This document shows positions 1 to 5,645 of a stretch of DNA of 8,725 nucleotides, one piece after another. The translations under genes and the position numbers were made by a program. The notes below the pieces were generated by a model. It had not been told where the DNA came from and did not search any database. It saw nothing but the letters and a program-made list of their open reading frames with translations. The stretch is from Flavobacteriales bacterium (GTDB lineage Bacteria > Bacteroidota > Bacteroidia > Flavobacteriales > BACL11). The stretch is from the NCBI GenBank assembly GCA_002683775.1, contig NYTT01000036.1:1-8725 (forward strand), given 5' to 3'. Positions within the stretch are counted from its first letter, which is position 1. The number at the start of each line of letters is the position of its first letter.

Positions 1-133
1 CTCGTCTTTCTGTTTTATCTTGGAGATAGTTTGCAATATCATATTGTACTGGAGTTGGGTCGGGAAGATGTAAATGCTTCCACGACATAAACAAAAAGTT
101 TTTGAAGTCTAGTAATCTATTGTCTATCGTCAC
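1..133 (-). CDS. Terminase large subunit (DNA maturase B, T7 gp19-like), N-terminal fragment
   Basis: Large terminase subunits are the ATPase/nuclease motors that package phage DNA into the prohead and cut it. Only the first 44 codons are in the window; the gene continues past the left edge, so the Walker A and nuclease motifs are not visible. The fragment contains DFKNFLFMSWKHLHLPDPT followed by VQYDIANYLQD. This lines up with the start of T7 gp19 as I recall it (DFVAFLFVLWKALNLPVPT, then CQIDMAKVL), just ahead of the ATPase core. I chose the GTG at 133 because the frame closes shortly upstream (stop at 143-145), because it keeps the conserved N-terminal helix, and because it forms a GTGA overlap with the stop of the preceding gene. 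An ATG at 88 would remove the conserved FLF segment. There is no strong ribosome binding site, so translation is probably coupled to the gene before it. Confidence 0.87.
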   Translation of the reverse strand, partial: MTIDNRLLDFKNFLFMSWKHLHLPDPTPVQYDIANYLQDKTERR

Positions 134-267
134 GATTTTTTCTTAGGCTTCTTTTTAGGGAAACCTGCTTTCATATTAGCATATGATTTAGCTGAGACTG
201 TAGATTTTGATTTAGGTCTGCTTGTACCTGCCTTTTTTCGTTTGTTAATATTTTCATAAAGAGACAT
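130..267 (-). CDS. 45-aa highly basic small protein between the terminase subunits
   Basis: Function unknown. The 45-residue product starts MSLYENINKRKKAGTS and ends GFPKKKPKKKS. I count 15 Lys/Arg and one acidic residue, so it is strongly positive and has no membrane segment. Short proteins of this style (LYxNIxxRKKAGTSR... followed by a Lys-rich tail) are, from memory, common near the terminase genes of marine T7-like phages, always as hypothetical proteins. Coding is supported by a good ribosome binding site (AAAGGA at 274-279, six bases from the ATG), a TAATG overlap with the upstream gene and a GTGA overlap with the large terminase. A nucleic-acid-binding or packaging-accessory role would fit the charge and position, but that is inference. 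Confidence 0.8.
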   Translation of the reverse strand: MSLYENINKRKKAGTSRPKSKSTVSAKSYANMKAGFPKKKPKKKS

Positions 268-422
268 TATTTATCCTTTGGTTTAGATTTTTTTACTGGA
301 GATTTATATGTTTTTCGTTTTTTATATGCCATAGGTTTTCCTTTTCCCGATAAATATTTTATTCTGTCTGCATCAAATTGAATGTTAAAATAATTAACAA
401 ATAAATTAATGATACGTTTCAT
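267..422 (-). CDS. 51-aa Lys-rich small protein, possible dual start
   Basis: Function unknown. The 51-residue product has an N-terminal segment rich in hydrophobic and aromatic residues (MKRIINLFVNYFNIQF, residues 1-16) and a Lys-rich C-terminal half (MAYKKRKTYKSP from residue 31, then KKSKPKDK). The ATG at 422 overlaps the small-terminase stop as TAATG but has no Shine-Dalgarno sequence, so it would depend on coupling. The internal ATG at 332 has a strong AAGGA six bases upstream and would give a 21-aa basic peptide. Either or both starts may be used. The stop overlaps the next ATG, again as TAATG. In T7 the space between gp18 and gp19 holds the spanins. This protein does not look like a spanin: it has no clear TM helix, no long periplasmic coiled coil and no lipobox. 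Confidence 0.65.
   Translation of the reverse strand: MKRIINLFVNYFNIQFDADRIKYLSGKGKPMAYKKRKTYKSPVKKSKPKDK
339..343 (-). promoter_or_regulatory. Internal Shine-Dalgarno site in front of a nested ATG
   Basis: On the minus strand AAGGA lies six bases before the in-frame ATG at 332-330 within the 51-aa gene. It is the best ribosome binding site in that gene, whereas the upstream ATG at 422 has none. The same bases encode part of Gly-Lys-Gly-Lys-Pro, so a purine-rich coding coincidence cannot be excluded. Confidence 0.45.
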
Positions 423-637
423 TATTGTACTTGGTCTACAGTTGCGTCAAAAGGCAATCCCTCAAGTATCTCTCTCATTACATTACTATCAGCAGGTAAT
501 GCTGTTATCTCATTATCTTTTAAAAATTGTCGGGCTACATTTAAATCCCCTGCTTTAGCTTCAGGGTCACGCACTACCTCTAAAAGTTTATTAGCAAGTT
601 CTTTATGTAACTCACCCATCATTTTTTGCATTGACAC
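422..637 (-). CDS. Terminase small subunit (DNA maturase A, T7 gp18-like)
   Basis: Small terminases bind the concatemeric phage genome and direct the large subunit to the cutting site. The 71-aa product is all-helical in character: a first helix, ELHKELANKLLEVV (residues 9-22), then ETHIC-like linker DPEAKAGD, a second helix LNVARQFLKDN (32-42), and an acidic tail. The layout resembles T7 gp18 as I recall it (89 aa: LDTAMAQRMLADL, then LYNAINKLLDRHKF), and LNVARQFLKDN is familiar from marine podovirus small terminases. The position, two small genes before the large terminase and just after the holin, also fits T7. The GTG start at 637 has an AAGGAG eight bases upstream; ATG at 631 is the alternative. 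The start lies 19 bases inside the preceding gene and the stop forms TAATG with the following one. Confidence 0.77.
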   Translation of the reverse strand: MSMQKMMGELHKELANKLLEVVRDPEAKAGDLNVARQFLKDNEITALPADSNVMREILEGLPFDATVDQVQ

Positions 638-753
638 TTTTTACTCTCCTTCATTCTATACACAATATTTATTCCTGTATTAACAAACACAGCAATCATT
701 GTTAGGGTCTGTAAAAACAACCCTACTATAATTAAATCCACTACTTCTCCCAT
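619..753 (-). CDS. 44-aa single-TM small membrane protein
   Basis: Function unknown. The product starts MGEVVDLIIVGLFLQ. It has one long hydrophobic stretch (about residues 4-31) followed by a short basic, cysteine-containing tail (RMKESKKCQCKK). This is typical of a small inner-membrane protein with the tail inside by the positive-inside rule. It sits directly after the holin gene: the holin stop TAA is immediately followed by this ATG, and its end overlaps the small-terminase start. Position and topology suggest a lysis accessory such as an antiholin or holin partner, or a minimal spanin, but no family signature is visible. The clean adjoining of its start to the upstream stop and the intact frame across the whole gap argue that it is real. 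Confidence 0.65.
   Translation of the reverse strand: MGEVVDLIIVGLFLQTLTMIAVFVNTGINIVYRMKESKKCQCKK
646..651 (-). promoter_or_regulatory. Ribosome binding site that sets the GTG start of the small terminase
   Basis: AAGGAG on the minus strand, eight bases before GTG at 637-635. It lies inside the coding region of the 44-aa membrane protein and supports the GTG over the ATG six bases further on. Confidence 0.65.
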
Positions 754-1134
754 TTACTTTTTTCCAAACATTTTAGTTGCACCTTTAATTCCGAATGACG
801 CACTAACAATTACACCTAACGTGTATTTGTACCATTCAGGAGTCATTGCAAGTGCTGCAAATCCTCTTTCTACATATTCAACTGTCCAAGGTAAGAAACA
901 AAGCAAAAGTGGAATACTAAACAAAATTGTGAGATATTCGTCTTTCCACGAGTCCCCTGAATTTTTTTGAGCCTGAACATCCCAAGCAATTTCACCTGTT
1001 ATTTTCTTTTCTATTAAAGATGTTTCAGCTTCAATCTTTACTAATTTTTGTTTTGCTTTAGCTTTTTTGGTTTCCACATAACCTTCTACCACGTTACCTG
1101 CCAAACCTAAAAGACCTGATATAATTGGTATCAT
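754..1134 (-). CDS. Three-TM holin (GTA-type holin family)
   Basis: Holins permeabilise the cytoplasmic membrane at a set time to start lysis. The 126-aa product has an N-terminal hydrophobic segment (MIPIISGLLGLAGNVV), a charged helical linker (residues 22-57), a second membrane segment (about 66-83: YLTILFSIPLLLCFLPW) and a third (about 102-117: YKYTLGVIVSASFGIK), with a basic end (KMFGKK). The pattern W-K-D-E-Y before TM2, the FLPW turn, the PEWY before TM3 and the ASFGIK end match the 3-TM holin family first described for gene transfer agent release (Pfam GTA_holin_3TM), as I remember it. I placed the start at 1134 rather than the upstream 1164. The 1134 ATG has a strong AAGGAAGG five bases ahead and forms an ATGA overlap with the previous gene's stop. 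The location corresponds to T7 gp17.5. Confidence 0.85.
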   Translation of the reverse strand: MIPIISGLLGLAGNVVEGYVETKKAKAKQKLVKIEAETSLIEKKITGEIAWDVQAQKNSGDSWKDEYLTILFSIPLLLCFLPWTVEYVERGFAALAMTPEWYKYTLGVIVSASFGIKGATKMFGKK

Positions 1135-1334
1135 GTAAACCTTCCTTCTTTTAGTTGTGTGCATTTATAAGCAACAGCTTTCATATCTGCCATCATCTCT
1201 GAAATGTCTTTACGCATCTCAAAAGTTCGTTGCACACATTGTTCTTTTGTTATTAATTGTTCTTTAGTGTCCTCAAATTCAATACAAATATTAGGGTTTG
1301 AAATAGAACACGCTAATACAATAGCTTTAAACAT
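1131..1334 (-). CDS. 67-aa cysteine-containing small protein
   Basis: Function unknown. The product begins MFKAIVLACSISNPNICIEF and has four cysteines (residues 9, 17, 33, 58), followed by a helical, Met-rich segment (EMRKDISEMMADMKAV). The short hydrophobic start with cysteines recalls small exported proteins seen in marine phages and bacteria (MxKAIVLxC...NPxxC pattern, from memory), but the hydrophobic part is too short for a confident signal peptide. V-L-A-C resembles a lipobox, so an o-spanin-like lipoprotein was considered and is unproven. The start at 1334 has AAGGAA eight bases from the initiator ATG and forms TAATG with the previous stop. A longer form from 1364 would overlap the upstream gene by 31 bases without such a site. 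It ends in an ATGA overlap with the holin gene. Confidence 0.72.
   Translation of the reverse strand: MFKAIVLACSISNPNICIEFEDTKEQLITKEQCVQRTFEMRKDISEMMADMKAVAYKCTQLKEGRFT
1140..1147 (-). promoter_or_regulatory. Strong Shine-Dalgarno of the holin gene
   Basis: AAGGAAGG on the minus strand, five bases before ATG 1134-1132. It excludes the 10-residue longer form starting at 1164 as the main product and suggests efficient holin translation. Confidence 0.75.
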
Positions 1335-1786
1335 TATAATGTTCCTTGTAAAAATTGAATCCAATAGTAAAGAACAACAGTTGCTACAGATAATATCCCT
1401 GTAACTACTGCAATAGTTATATTCCTGTCATAAATTCGTGCCTTTTCAGCTAACATCTTTTTCTGCTCGGCACGTTCTGCTGCTATTTCAGCTTGTAATC
1501 TTTCCCATTGTCCAGGTTTTCCATATAATTGAAAAATACTACGCAGTTCATTACGCATATCCTCAAGGGCTTCTTTTTTAAAGTGTTTTTCTATAGCTGA
1601 ATCTTCTACTATAGAGAATCTACTTTTCTTTTTTCTAGCTTCCCCAACTTGTAGTTCAGCTTCCCCCTGTGCATATTTTTTTACTGCAGCCCCCATACTG
1701 GACAAATCTCGCCCAATTTGAACGCCTTTCATAATTGCTTTATGCCCTGCACAAATTGCAGAAAAAGCTGTAATTGGGTCTATCAT
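1334..1786 (-). CDS. 150-aa protein with C-terminal membrane anchor (conserved marine T7-like type)
   Basis: Function unknown. The product starts MIDPITAFSAICAGHKAIMKG, then GVQIGRDLSSMGAAVKKYAQ. A long charged helical region with coiled-coil potential (about 65-120: ALEDMRNELRSIF, then RLQAEIAAERAEQKKMLAEK) is followed by one TM segment (about 123-145: ITIAVVTGILSVATVVLYYW). The MIDPITA...A...KG...GRDxxxM opening is familiar from hypothetical proteins of cyanophage and pelagiphage T7-like genomes, where the gene sits between the fibres and the terminase. A tail-anchored coiled coil in a lysis cassette could act in membrane disruption, but a virion role is equally possible. An AGGAAG nine bases before the ATG supports the start. 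The stop overlaps the next ATG as TAATG. Confidence 0.85.
   Translation of the reverse strand: MIDPITAFSAICAGHKAIMKGVQIGRDLSSMGAAVKKYAQGEAELQVGEARKKKSRFSIVEDSAIEKHFKKEALEDMRNELRSIFQLYGKPGQWERLQAEIAAERAEQKKMLAEKARIYDRNITIAVVTGILSVATVVLYYWIQFLQGTL
1342..1347 (-). promoter_or_regulatory. Ribosome binding site deciding the start of the 67-aa gene
   Basis: AAGGAA on the minus strand, with its last base seven bases from ATG 1334-1332. It lies in the last codons of the preceding 150-aa gene and favours the shorter start over an ATG at 1364. Confidence 0.65.
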
Positions 1787-1809
1787 TTAAAACTGCTTCC
1801 TATTTAAGA

Positions 1810-2013
1810 TTAAAGTTTAGTGAGTAAAGTAGCAGCTAATCCGATAAAAGAAAGAGTGGAAACCATAATCATAGCTTCCAATCTCCATAATCTTTTATCC
1901 AATGCAGACAACTTATCATTCACCATTTGATACCTAATAGCACACTCTTTTTCATGTGCATCAAGTTCCATCTCAACTTTTAATTGAGGGTCTAGTGATT
2001 GTGTCATCCTCAT
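1810..2013 (-). CDS. XhlA-like coiled-coil/TM small protein
   Basis: The 67-aa product has a charged amphipathic N-terminal half (DAHEKECAIRYQMVNDKL, then SALDKRLWRLEAMI) and one C-terminal TM segment (about residues 47-65: AMIMVSTLSFIGLAATLL). This is the architecture of haemolysin XhlA-type phage proteins, which associate with holins at the membrane; DKRLWRLE ahead of the TM is typical of them. The match is by pattern, not by a search. It lies at the front of the small membrane-protein block that includes the holin. The ATG at 2013 follows the preceding TAG by three bases, with no clear ribosome binding site, so coupling is likely; an in-frame ATG at 2007 is an alternative. A gap of 23 bases separates its stop from the next gene. 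Confidence 0.75.
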   Translation of the reverse strand: MRMTQSLDPQLKVEMELDAHEKECAIRYQMVNDKLSALDKRLWRLEAMIMVSTLSFIGLAATLLTKL

Positions 2014-2016
2014 TCA

Positions 2017-2385
2017 CTAAGAGATTGCGTAGAACGCATCCCTCTCTGCATTTATAGAGGTAATAATTGCAGCAATAGCGTTTTTTATAGTTGTATCATC
2101 TACACGCAATGCTCTAAATTCATCATCTGTAGTGTACTTTTCACGAATACGTGCCCTTTTCATACCATCCCAAAAAGGTTTACTCAATGCTTTAGCAGCT
2201 ACAACATCATCAGCATCACACAATGTAAACGTATCTTTGTTTAGGCTTACCATTAGGTCTTTCCACCCGTCATCCATAGACACGTATCCATCTCCTAACC
2301 ATTTTATTTTCCCTGTTACTGAAGCATCAAATTCTTCGGGATGCACAATAGCTTTAGGGTCTTTAGTAAATTTATATAATTTCAT
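2017..2385 (-). CDS. 122-aa protein of unknown function following the fibre genes
   Basis: I do not recognise this family. The product is soluble and acidic-to-neutral, with no TM segment or signal peptide. An N-terminal half of beta character (MKLYKFTKDPKAIVHPEE, GKIKWLGDGYVSMDDGW) is followed by a helical half (DDVVAAKALSKPFWDGMKRAR, then IKNAIAAIITSINAERDAF). Small proteins coded directly after a phage receptor-binding protein are often its assembly chaperone, and this position makes that a reasonable guess, no more. Coding is well supported: AAGGAAAG lies three bases before the ATG (AAAGG seven bases away), partly overlapping the stop of the fibre gene, and the gene fills the space between its neighbours exactly. 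Confidence 0.82.
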   Translation of the reverse strand: MKLYKFTKDPKAIVHPEEFDASVTGKIKWLGDGYVSMDDGWKDLMVSLNKDTFTLCDADDVVAAKALSKPFWDGMKRARIREKYTTDDEFRALRVDDTTIKNAIAAIITSINAERDAFYAIS

Positions 2386-2396
2386 TTTCTTTCCTT

Positions 2397-4403
2397 TTAG
2401 TTAAGATTCCAACGTGACCATTTATGTTTAGTTGCAGTATTGTAACCACCATAAATGTAGTGGATGTTATTACCTCTTGACCAATACTCATTAGTAGACG
2501 TTCTAATAAACATATTCCAATAAGCACTATAGTAATGCCCTTGACAATACAAATCCTCAATGGTTTCGGCTACTTTACCTGCATAAGTTGTCCCTGAAGA
2601 CAAAGTGTGCATCCAATTATTATGGTCAGGTTGTGCATTGCTGTAACTAACTGCTGCAGAATTGGATTGGAAGTTATATTCTGTTTCGGAATATCCACTT
2701 TTCCACAGTCTTCCTTGGTTATCCAAGAAGAACCATGTGGATGATGTGTAGCTTCCTTCACGAACACCCCATGCTTTTACAATATTACTTCTTGGGAATG
2801 TCATCTCGTTAGAGGAAAGTGTTCCATCAGCAGATGAACTCATAACTACAGAACGATTAGAACCATATACGTCAGTTTGTGGTTGCACAAAAGATGTTTG
2901 GTTAGCAGTAGTTGTACCTTGCATACATTGACCATAACCATTATAGCCACACATATAGATTGGAAGACCATTTGTTGAGTTATATAAGTCCCCAGGAGTA
3001 CCCTCAAATGCTAATGTGGATGTATATTCAGGCTCACCACTACATTGAACTGCAGCAAAGTTTAGAGAACCACCTGCTTGTGTCCATGCTGCTACTGGTG
3101 TAGTTGACCCAATACCCAATGCACCATAGTTATTATATCCAATACCATATAAGTCACCATCAGCTTGTAATGCAAACATATTTGATGTGTAATCTGCTGA
3201 ATATCCCATACCTGCATAACAAAGGATTTGTACACAGTTATCAATACCTGACATTTGGAATGGAGCAGTTCTAGCAGTACCCTGCATAATTCCTTGATTA
3301 TCAGCACCTGTTCCCCATACATTACCTGCTGTATCTAGGTATAGAGTAGATTGATAACCTGCTGAGATTTGGCATATATCTACTGAAGATAATGCAGAAA
3401 TTAGAGTAGGTTTAATTTTACTGGTAGTTGTTCCATCTCCAATTTGTCCAGTTCCACCATATCCCCATGCCATTACTCGTCCATCTTCAAGAATTACGTG
3501 ACAAGTATTAGTTCCTTGTCCTTCATAACCCATTTTGAAACCGAAAGTAAATCCCGATACTCGGCAAGTAACACCATTATTAGTTGCGTTAACACCTAGA
3601 TATGGGTTTCGTACCCATTGGAATCTAGCAACTGTATCACCAAGTCCTAGTTCACCATCATCATTCTCACCAAAGCACCACAAGTCACCTTTATTAGTCA
3701 TTGCCCATGCTGAATATTGGGAGTACCACAATCGAACAAAGTATTCACCCTGTTGCATACCACCAAATTCCATTGATAGTGCCATAGTGGTTTCCATATT
3801 CATAGAATAAGTATTATATGTGTTACCCATAGTGTATTGAGAATAACCTCTGTGACATATTTCATGGTTTTCGTTTAGATACATAAAATACATTGCACCA
3901 CTTACAAAACCTTCGTTTCTATCACGTTTTACGGGTGACAAAGAAGCATTAGGTAAACCATCATAAGGTATATAGTTATTAGCATAGTCTGCTAACCAAG
4001 GGTATTTTCCATCTGTCCCATACGTGGTTGAGTTTGTAGTATTAGCATAAGAAGGTATATTCGTACCTAATGGTTTATGGGTAGAATCTCCTGAAGCTGC
4101 TTCCCAACCTACAGTTGTTCCTGAAGTTGCTTTAAGAACTGTACCTGTCCCACCAATAGGTAATCTTGTTTGACTACCACCAGTAACAGTTAGCAAGTCA
4201 CCATTAGTAGTTAAGGTTGTTTGTCCCTCTGCCATTACTTGCCAATAAGAACTACCATTTGCAGGTGTTTGTCCTGTACCTGCTTGTATGTTTACCCAAG
4301 AACTTCCTAAGTAAGACACTACGTCATCAACTGTGTAGGCAGTACCTGCAGCGTAAGCACCCCTCCACACAAATTTTATTTTACCGACATCAATCGTTGC
4401 CAT
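2397..4403 (-). CDS. RCC1-repeat beta-propeller tail fibre / receptor-binding protein
   Basis: Probable adhesin of the tail fibre complex. Residues about 10-58 form a carbohydrate-binding-like module (FVWRGAYAAGTAYTVDDVV, Y-x-G-S-S-W-V, closing Y-W-Q-V), a CBM5/12-style unit common at the N-terminus of phage fibres. Residues 68-101 carry a known fibre motif (NGDLLTVTGG, TRLPIGGTGTVLKA, GW). From about 170 to the end there are seven or eight RCC1-like units of the type [hydrophobic]-x-x-x-G-x-[LVI]-x-x-[WY]-G-x-x-x-x-G-x-x-G, for example at 231-257 (NKGDLWCFGENDDGELGLG), 302-325 (EDGRVMAWGYGGTGQIGDG), 353-375, 409-433 (QADGDLYGIGYNNYGALGIG), 480-497, 556-575 and 630-653. Such repeats make a seven-bladed propeller in eukaryotic RCC1. 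There is no T7-type attachment domain, so it probably docks on the preceding fibre or on the tail. AAGGAAA lies before the ATG. Confidence 0.85.
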   Translation of the reverse strand: MATIDVGKIKFVWRGAYAAGTAYTVDDVVSYLGSSWVNIQAGTGQTPANGSSYWQVMAEGQTTLTTNGDLLTVTGGSQTRLPIGGTGTVLKATSGTTVGWEAASGDSTHKPLGTNIPSYANTTNSTTYGTDGKYPWLADYANNYIPYDGLPNASLSPVKRDRNEGFVSGAMYFMYLNENHEICHRGYSQYTMGNTYNTYSMNMETTMALSMEFGGMQQGEYFVRLWYSQYSAWAMTNKGDLWCFGENDDGELGLGDTVARFQWVRNPYLGVNATNNGVTCRVSGFTFGFKMGYEGQGTNTCHVILEDGRVMAWGYGGTGQIGDGTTTSKIKPTLISALSSVDICQISAGYQSTLYLDTAGNVWGTGADNQGIMQGTARTAPFQMSGIDNCVQILCYAGMGYSADYTSNMFALQADGDLYGIGYNNYGALGIGSTTPVAAWTQAGGSLNFAAVQCSGEPEYTSTLAFEGTPGDLYNSTNGLPIYMCGYNGYGQCMQGTTTANQTSFVQPQTDVYGSNRSVVMSSSADGTLSSNEMTFPRSNIVKAWGVREGSYTSSTWFFLDNQGRLWKSGYSETEYNFQSNSAAVSYSNAQPDHNNWMHTLSSGTTYAGKVAETIEDLYCQGHYYSAYWNMFIRTSTNEYWSRGNNIHYIYGGYNTATKHKWSRWNLN

Positions 4404-4439
4404 TTTTATTTCCTTTTTAAATTAAATTGTTTTTACCGA

Positions 4440-5624
4440 CTAGGGTGTTGTTACTAATAGATGACCATTACTATTAATAGCAAACGTCAATCCCAAAGAT
4501 GCAAATTCTGAATCTTTATAGTCAGAAAGTGTGTATGCTTCTGAACCACCACCTGTTGTTCCATCAACCTGAAGTACCCCATTAGTCTGTTTGAATCCAT
4601 AAAATGCAGCATTACTTACTGTACCTGCGTTATGAGTTATAGCTTCTTTAACACGTAAAGGTGTCATACCTGTAGTGTTATCTGTTCCTGCCTGTGCTTC
4701 TGAAGTTGTTGCCAACCTTTCTGCACTAAATAGAGCAGCAGTACCATTTATAGTTAGTGTCTCATTACCACCATCATTATTTTCTACAAACGTAATGTTT
4801 GAACCTGCAACAAGTTTTCCATTAAGAAATCCTGGGGATGTATCATTCGCAGACACCCCTGCCTTAACGTCAGCACCTGTCGCTACAGCGTTCCAACTTG
4901 TACCATTATAGAATTTAAGTTGGTTGTCTGTGCTGTTATATACTAAATCACCTTCGTCTAATGAAGAAGATGGGTCAGTCGTTTCAACACGATACCTATT
5001 AGCAAAATCACTAACTGAACCTATATTAGATACAAGTGTATTAATATTTGTTTCGTTTGAATTTACTGAAGTAATCGCACTCATATTAGTATTAAGAGTA
5101 GTTATTGCACTATTATTTGCAGCTAACGTACTAATACTTGTTTTATCTGCTGAACTTAACCAAGTATTTTCAAGATAATTCTTTGTTACAGCATCTTGTG
5201 CTAGTGTTGGGTCTGCAACATTTCCAATCTTTTTGTTTCCTGCATCAAATGCTCCCGTTACATCTGAAGCAGCAATAGCGTCTTGAGCATAGTCAATAGA
5301 TTCCTGTGCCATAAAGAACGCTTGAGTAGAGTCAGCATCTAAGTCAGCTTCTTTTAGAACTGCCCCTGCTACATAATCAACAAGTCTTGCGTCTTGACTT
5401 GTAGAACGCCTAATAGTAATAGCTGATTGGTCAGGGGGTGCTACTGTAAAAGTTATTTGATTAGACGAGGGGAACGAATAATCATTTGTTTGAGATGTTG
5501 TATCTGCTACTTTTTCAACACCATTAATTTTTACCTTAACATCAGCAGCTTGACGATAATCAAACCCAATAGTGTAGGTTACAAGAGTCCCATTTCCTGT
5601 ATATTTAGTTAGTGCGTATGCCAT
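4440..5624 (-). CDS. Tail fibre protein with T7 gp17-type N-terminal domain
   Basis: Connects the fibre to the tail. Residues 1-115 match the T7 tail fibre N-terminal domain: MAYALTKYTGNG, YTIGFDYRQAADVKVKINGV, ITIRRSTSQDARLVDY, LKEADLDADSTQAFFMAQES. A helical part (150-212) has the repeating N/I/T pattern of trimeric phage shafts (ITTLNTNMSAITSVNSNETN). Next come the module NRYRVETTDP, SLDEGDLVYNSTDNQLKFYN (228-240 region), a GSNITFVENN segment, and the common fibre motif TSEAQAGTDNTTGMTPLRV (307-325). At 394 residues it is shorter than T7 gp17 (553) and has no large tip domain, which fits a hand-over to the RCC1 protein encoded next. Start: AAAAGGAT seven bases from the ATG. It lies 21 bases after the internal virion protein gene, as in T7. 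Confidence 0.9.
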   Translation of the reverse strand: MAYALTKYTGNGTLVTYTIGFDYRQAADVKVKINGVEKVADTTSQTNDYSFPSSNQITFTVAPPDQSAITIRRSTSQDARLVDYVAGAVLKEADLDADSTQAFFMAQESIDYAQDAIAASDVTGAFDAGNKKIGNVADPTLAQDAVTKNYLENTWLSSADKTSISTLAANNSAITTLNTNMSAITSVNSNETNINTLVSNIGSVSDFANRYRVETTDPSSSLDEGDLVYNSTDNQLKFYNGTSWNAVATGADVKAGVSANDTSPGFLNGKLVAGSNITFVENNDGGNETLTINGTAALFSAERLATTSEAQAGTDNTTGMTPLRVKEAITHNAGTVSNAAFYGFKQTNGVLQVDGTTGGGSEAYTLSDYKDSEFASLGLTFAINSNGHLLVTTP

Positions 5625-5645
5625 ATTTTAATCCTTTTAATGGTG

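Noticed and set aside
130..422. Rz/Rz1 spanin pair expected here from T7 gene order
   Set aside because: Neither small protein has a TM helix plus long periplasmic helix or a lipobox; both are short and Lys-rich.
1135..1164. N-terminal extension of the holin (start at 1164, MHTTKRRKVY)
   Set aside because: The ATG at 1134 has AAGGAAGG at ideal spacing and an ATGA overlap. The extension would add a basic stretch before a natural holin N-terminus.
1335..1364. N-terminal extension of the 67-aa protein (start at 1364)
   Set aside because: It would overlap the 150-aa gene by 31 bases without a ribosome binding site, while the 1334 ATG has AAGGAA and a TAATG junction.
2372..3322. Short minus-strand frames at 2372-2560, 2570-2767 and 3092-3322
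   Set aside because: They are alternative frames within the RCC1 fibre gene. Their composition reflects the repeat-rich host gene and there is no sign of independent coding.
3535..3810. Plus-strand open frame of 91 codons, and similar plus-strand frames at 2132-2404, 4675-4911, 4924-5178, 5881-6162 and elsewhere
   Set aside because: All lie antisense to well-supported minus-strand genes, have implausible composition (many Cys, Ser, Pro, His) and no consistent ribosome binding sites.
2397..4403. Diversity-generating retroelement target region in the fibre gene
   Set aside because: No reverse transcriptase or template repeat is present in the window, and the fibre C-terminus lacks the adenine-rich variable repeat layout.
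4404..4439. Possible promoter or terminator in the largest intergenic gap
   Set aside because: It is only 36 bases of AT-rich sequence with the ribosome binding site of the next gene; no hairpin or promoter-like pair of boxes is visible.
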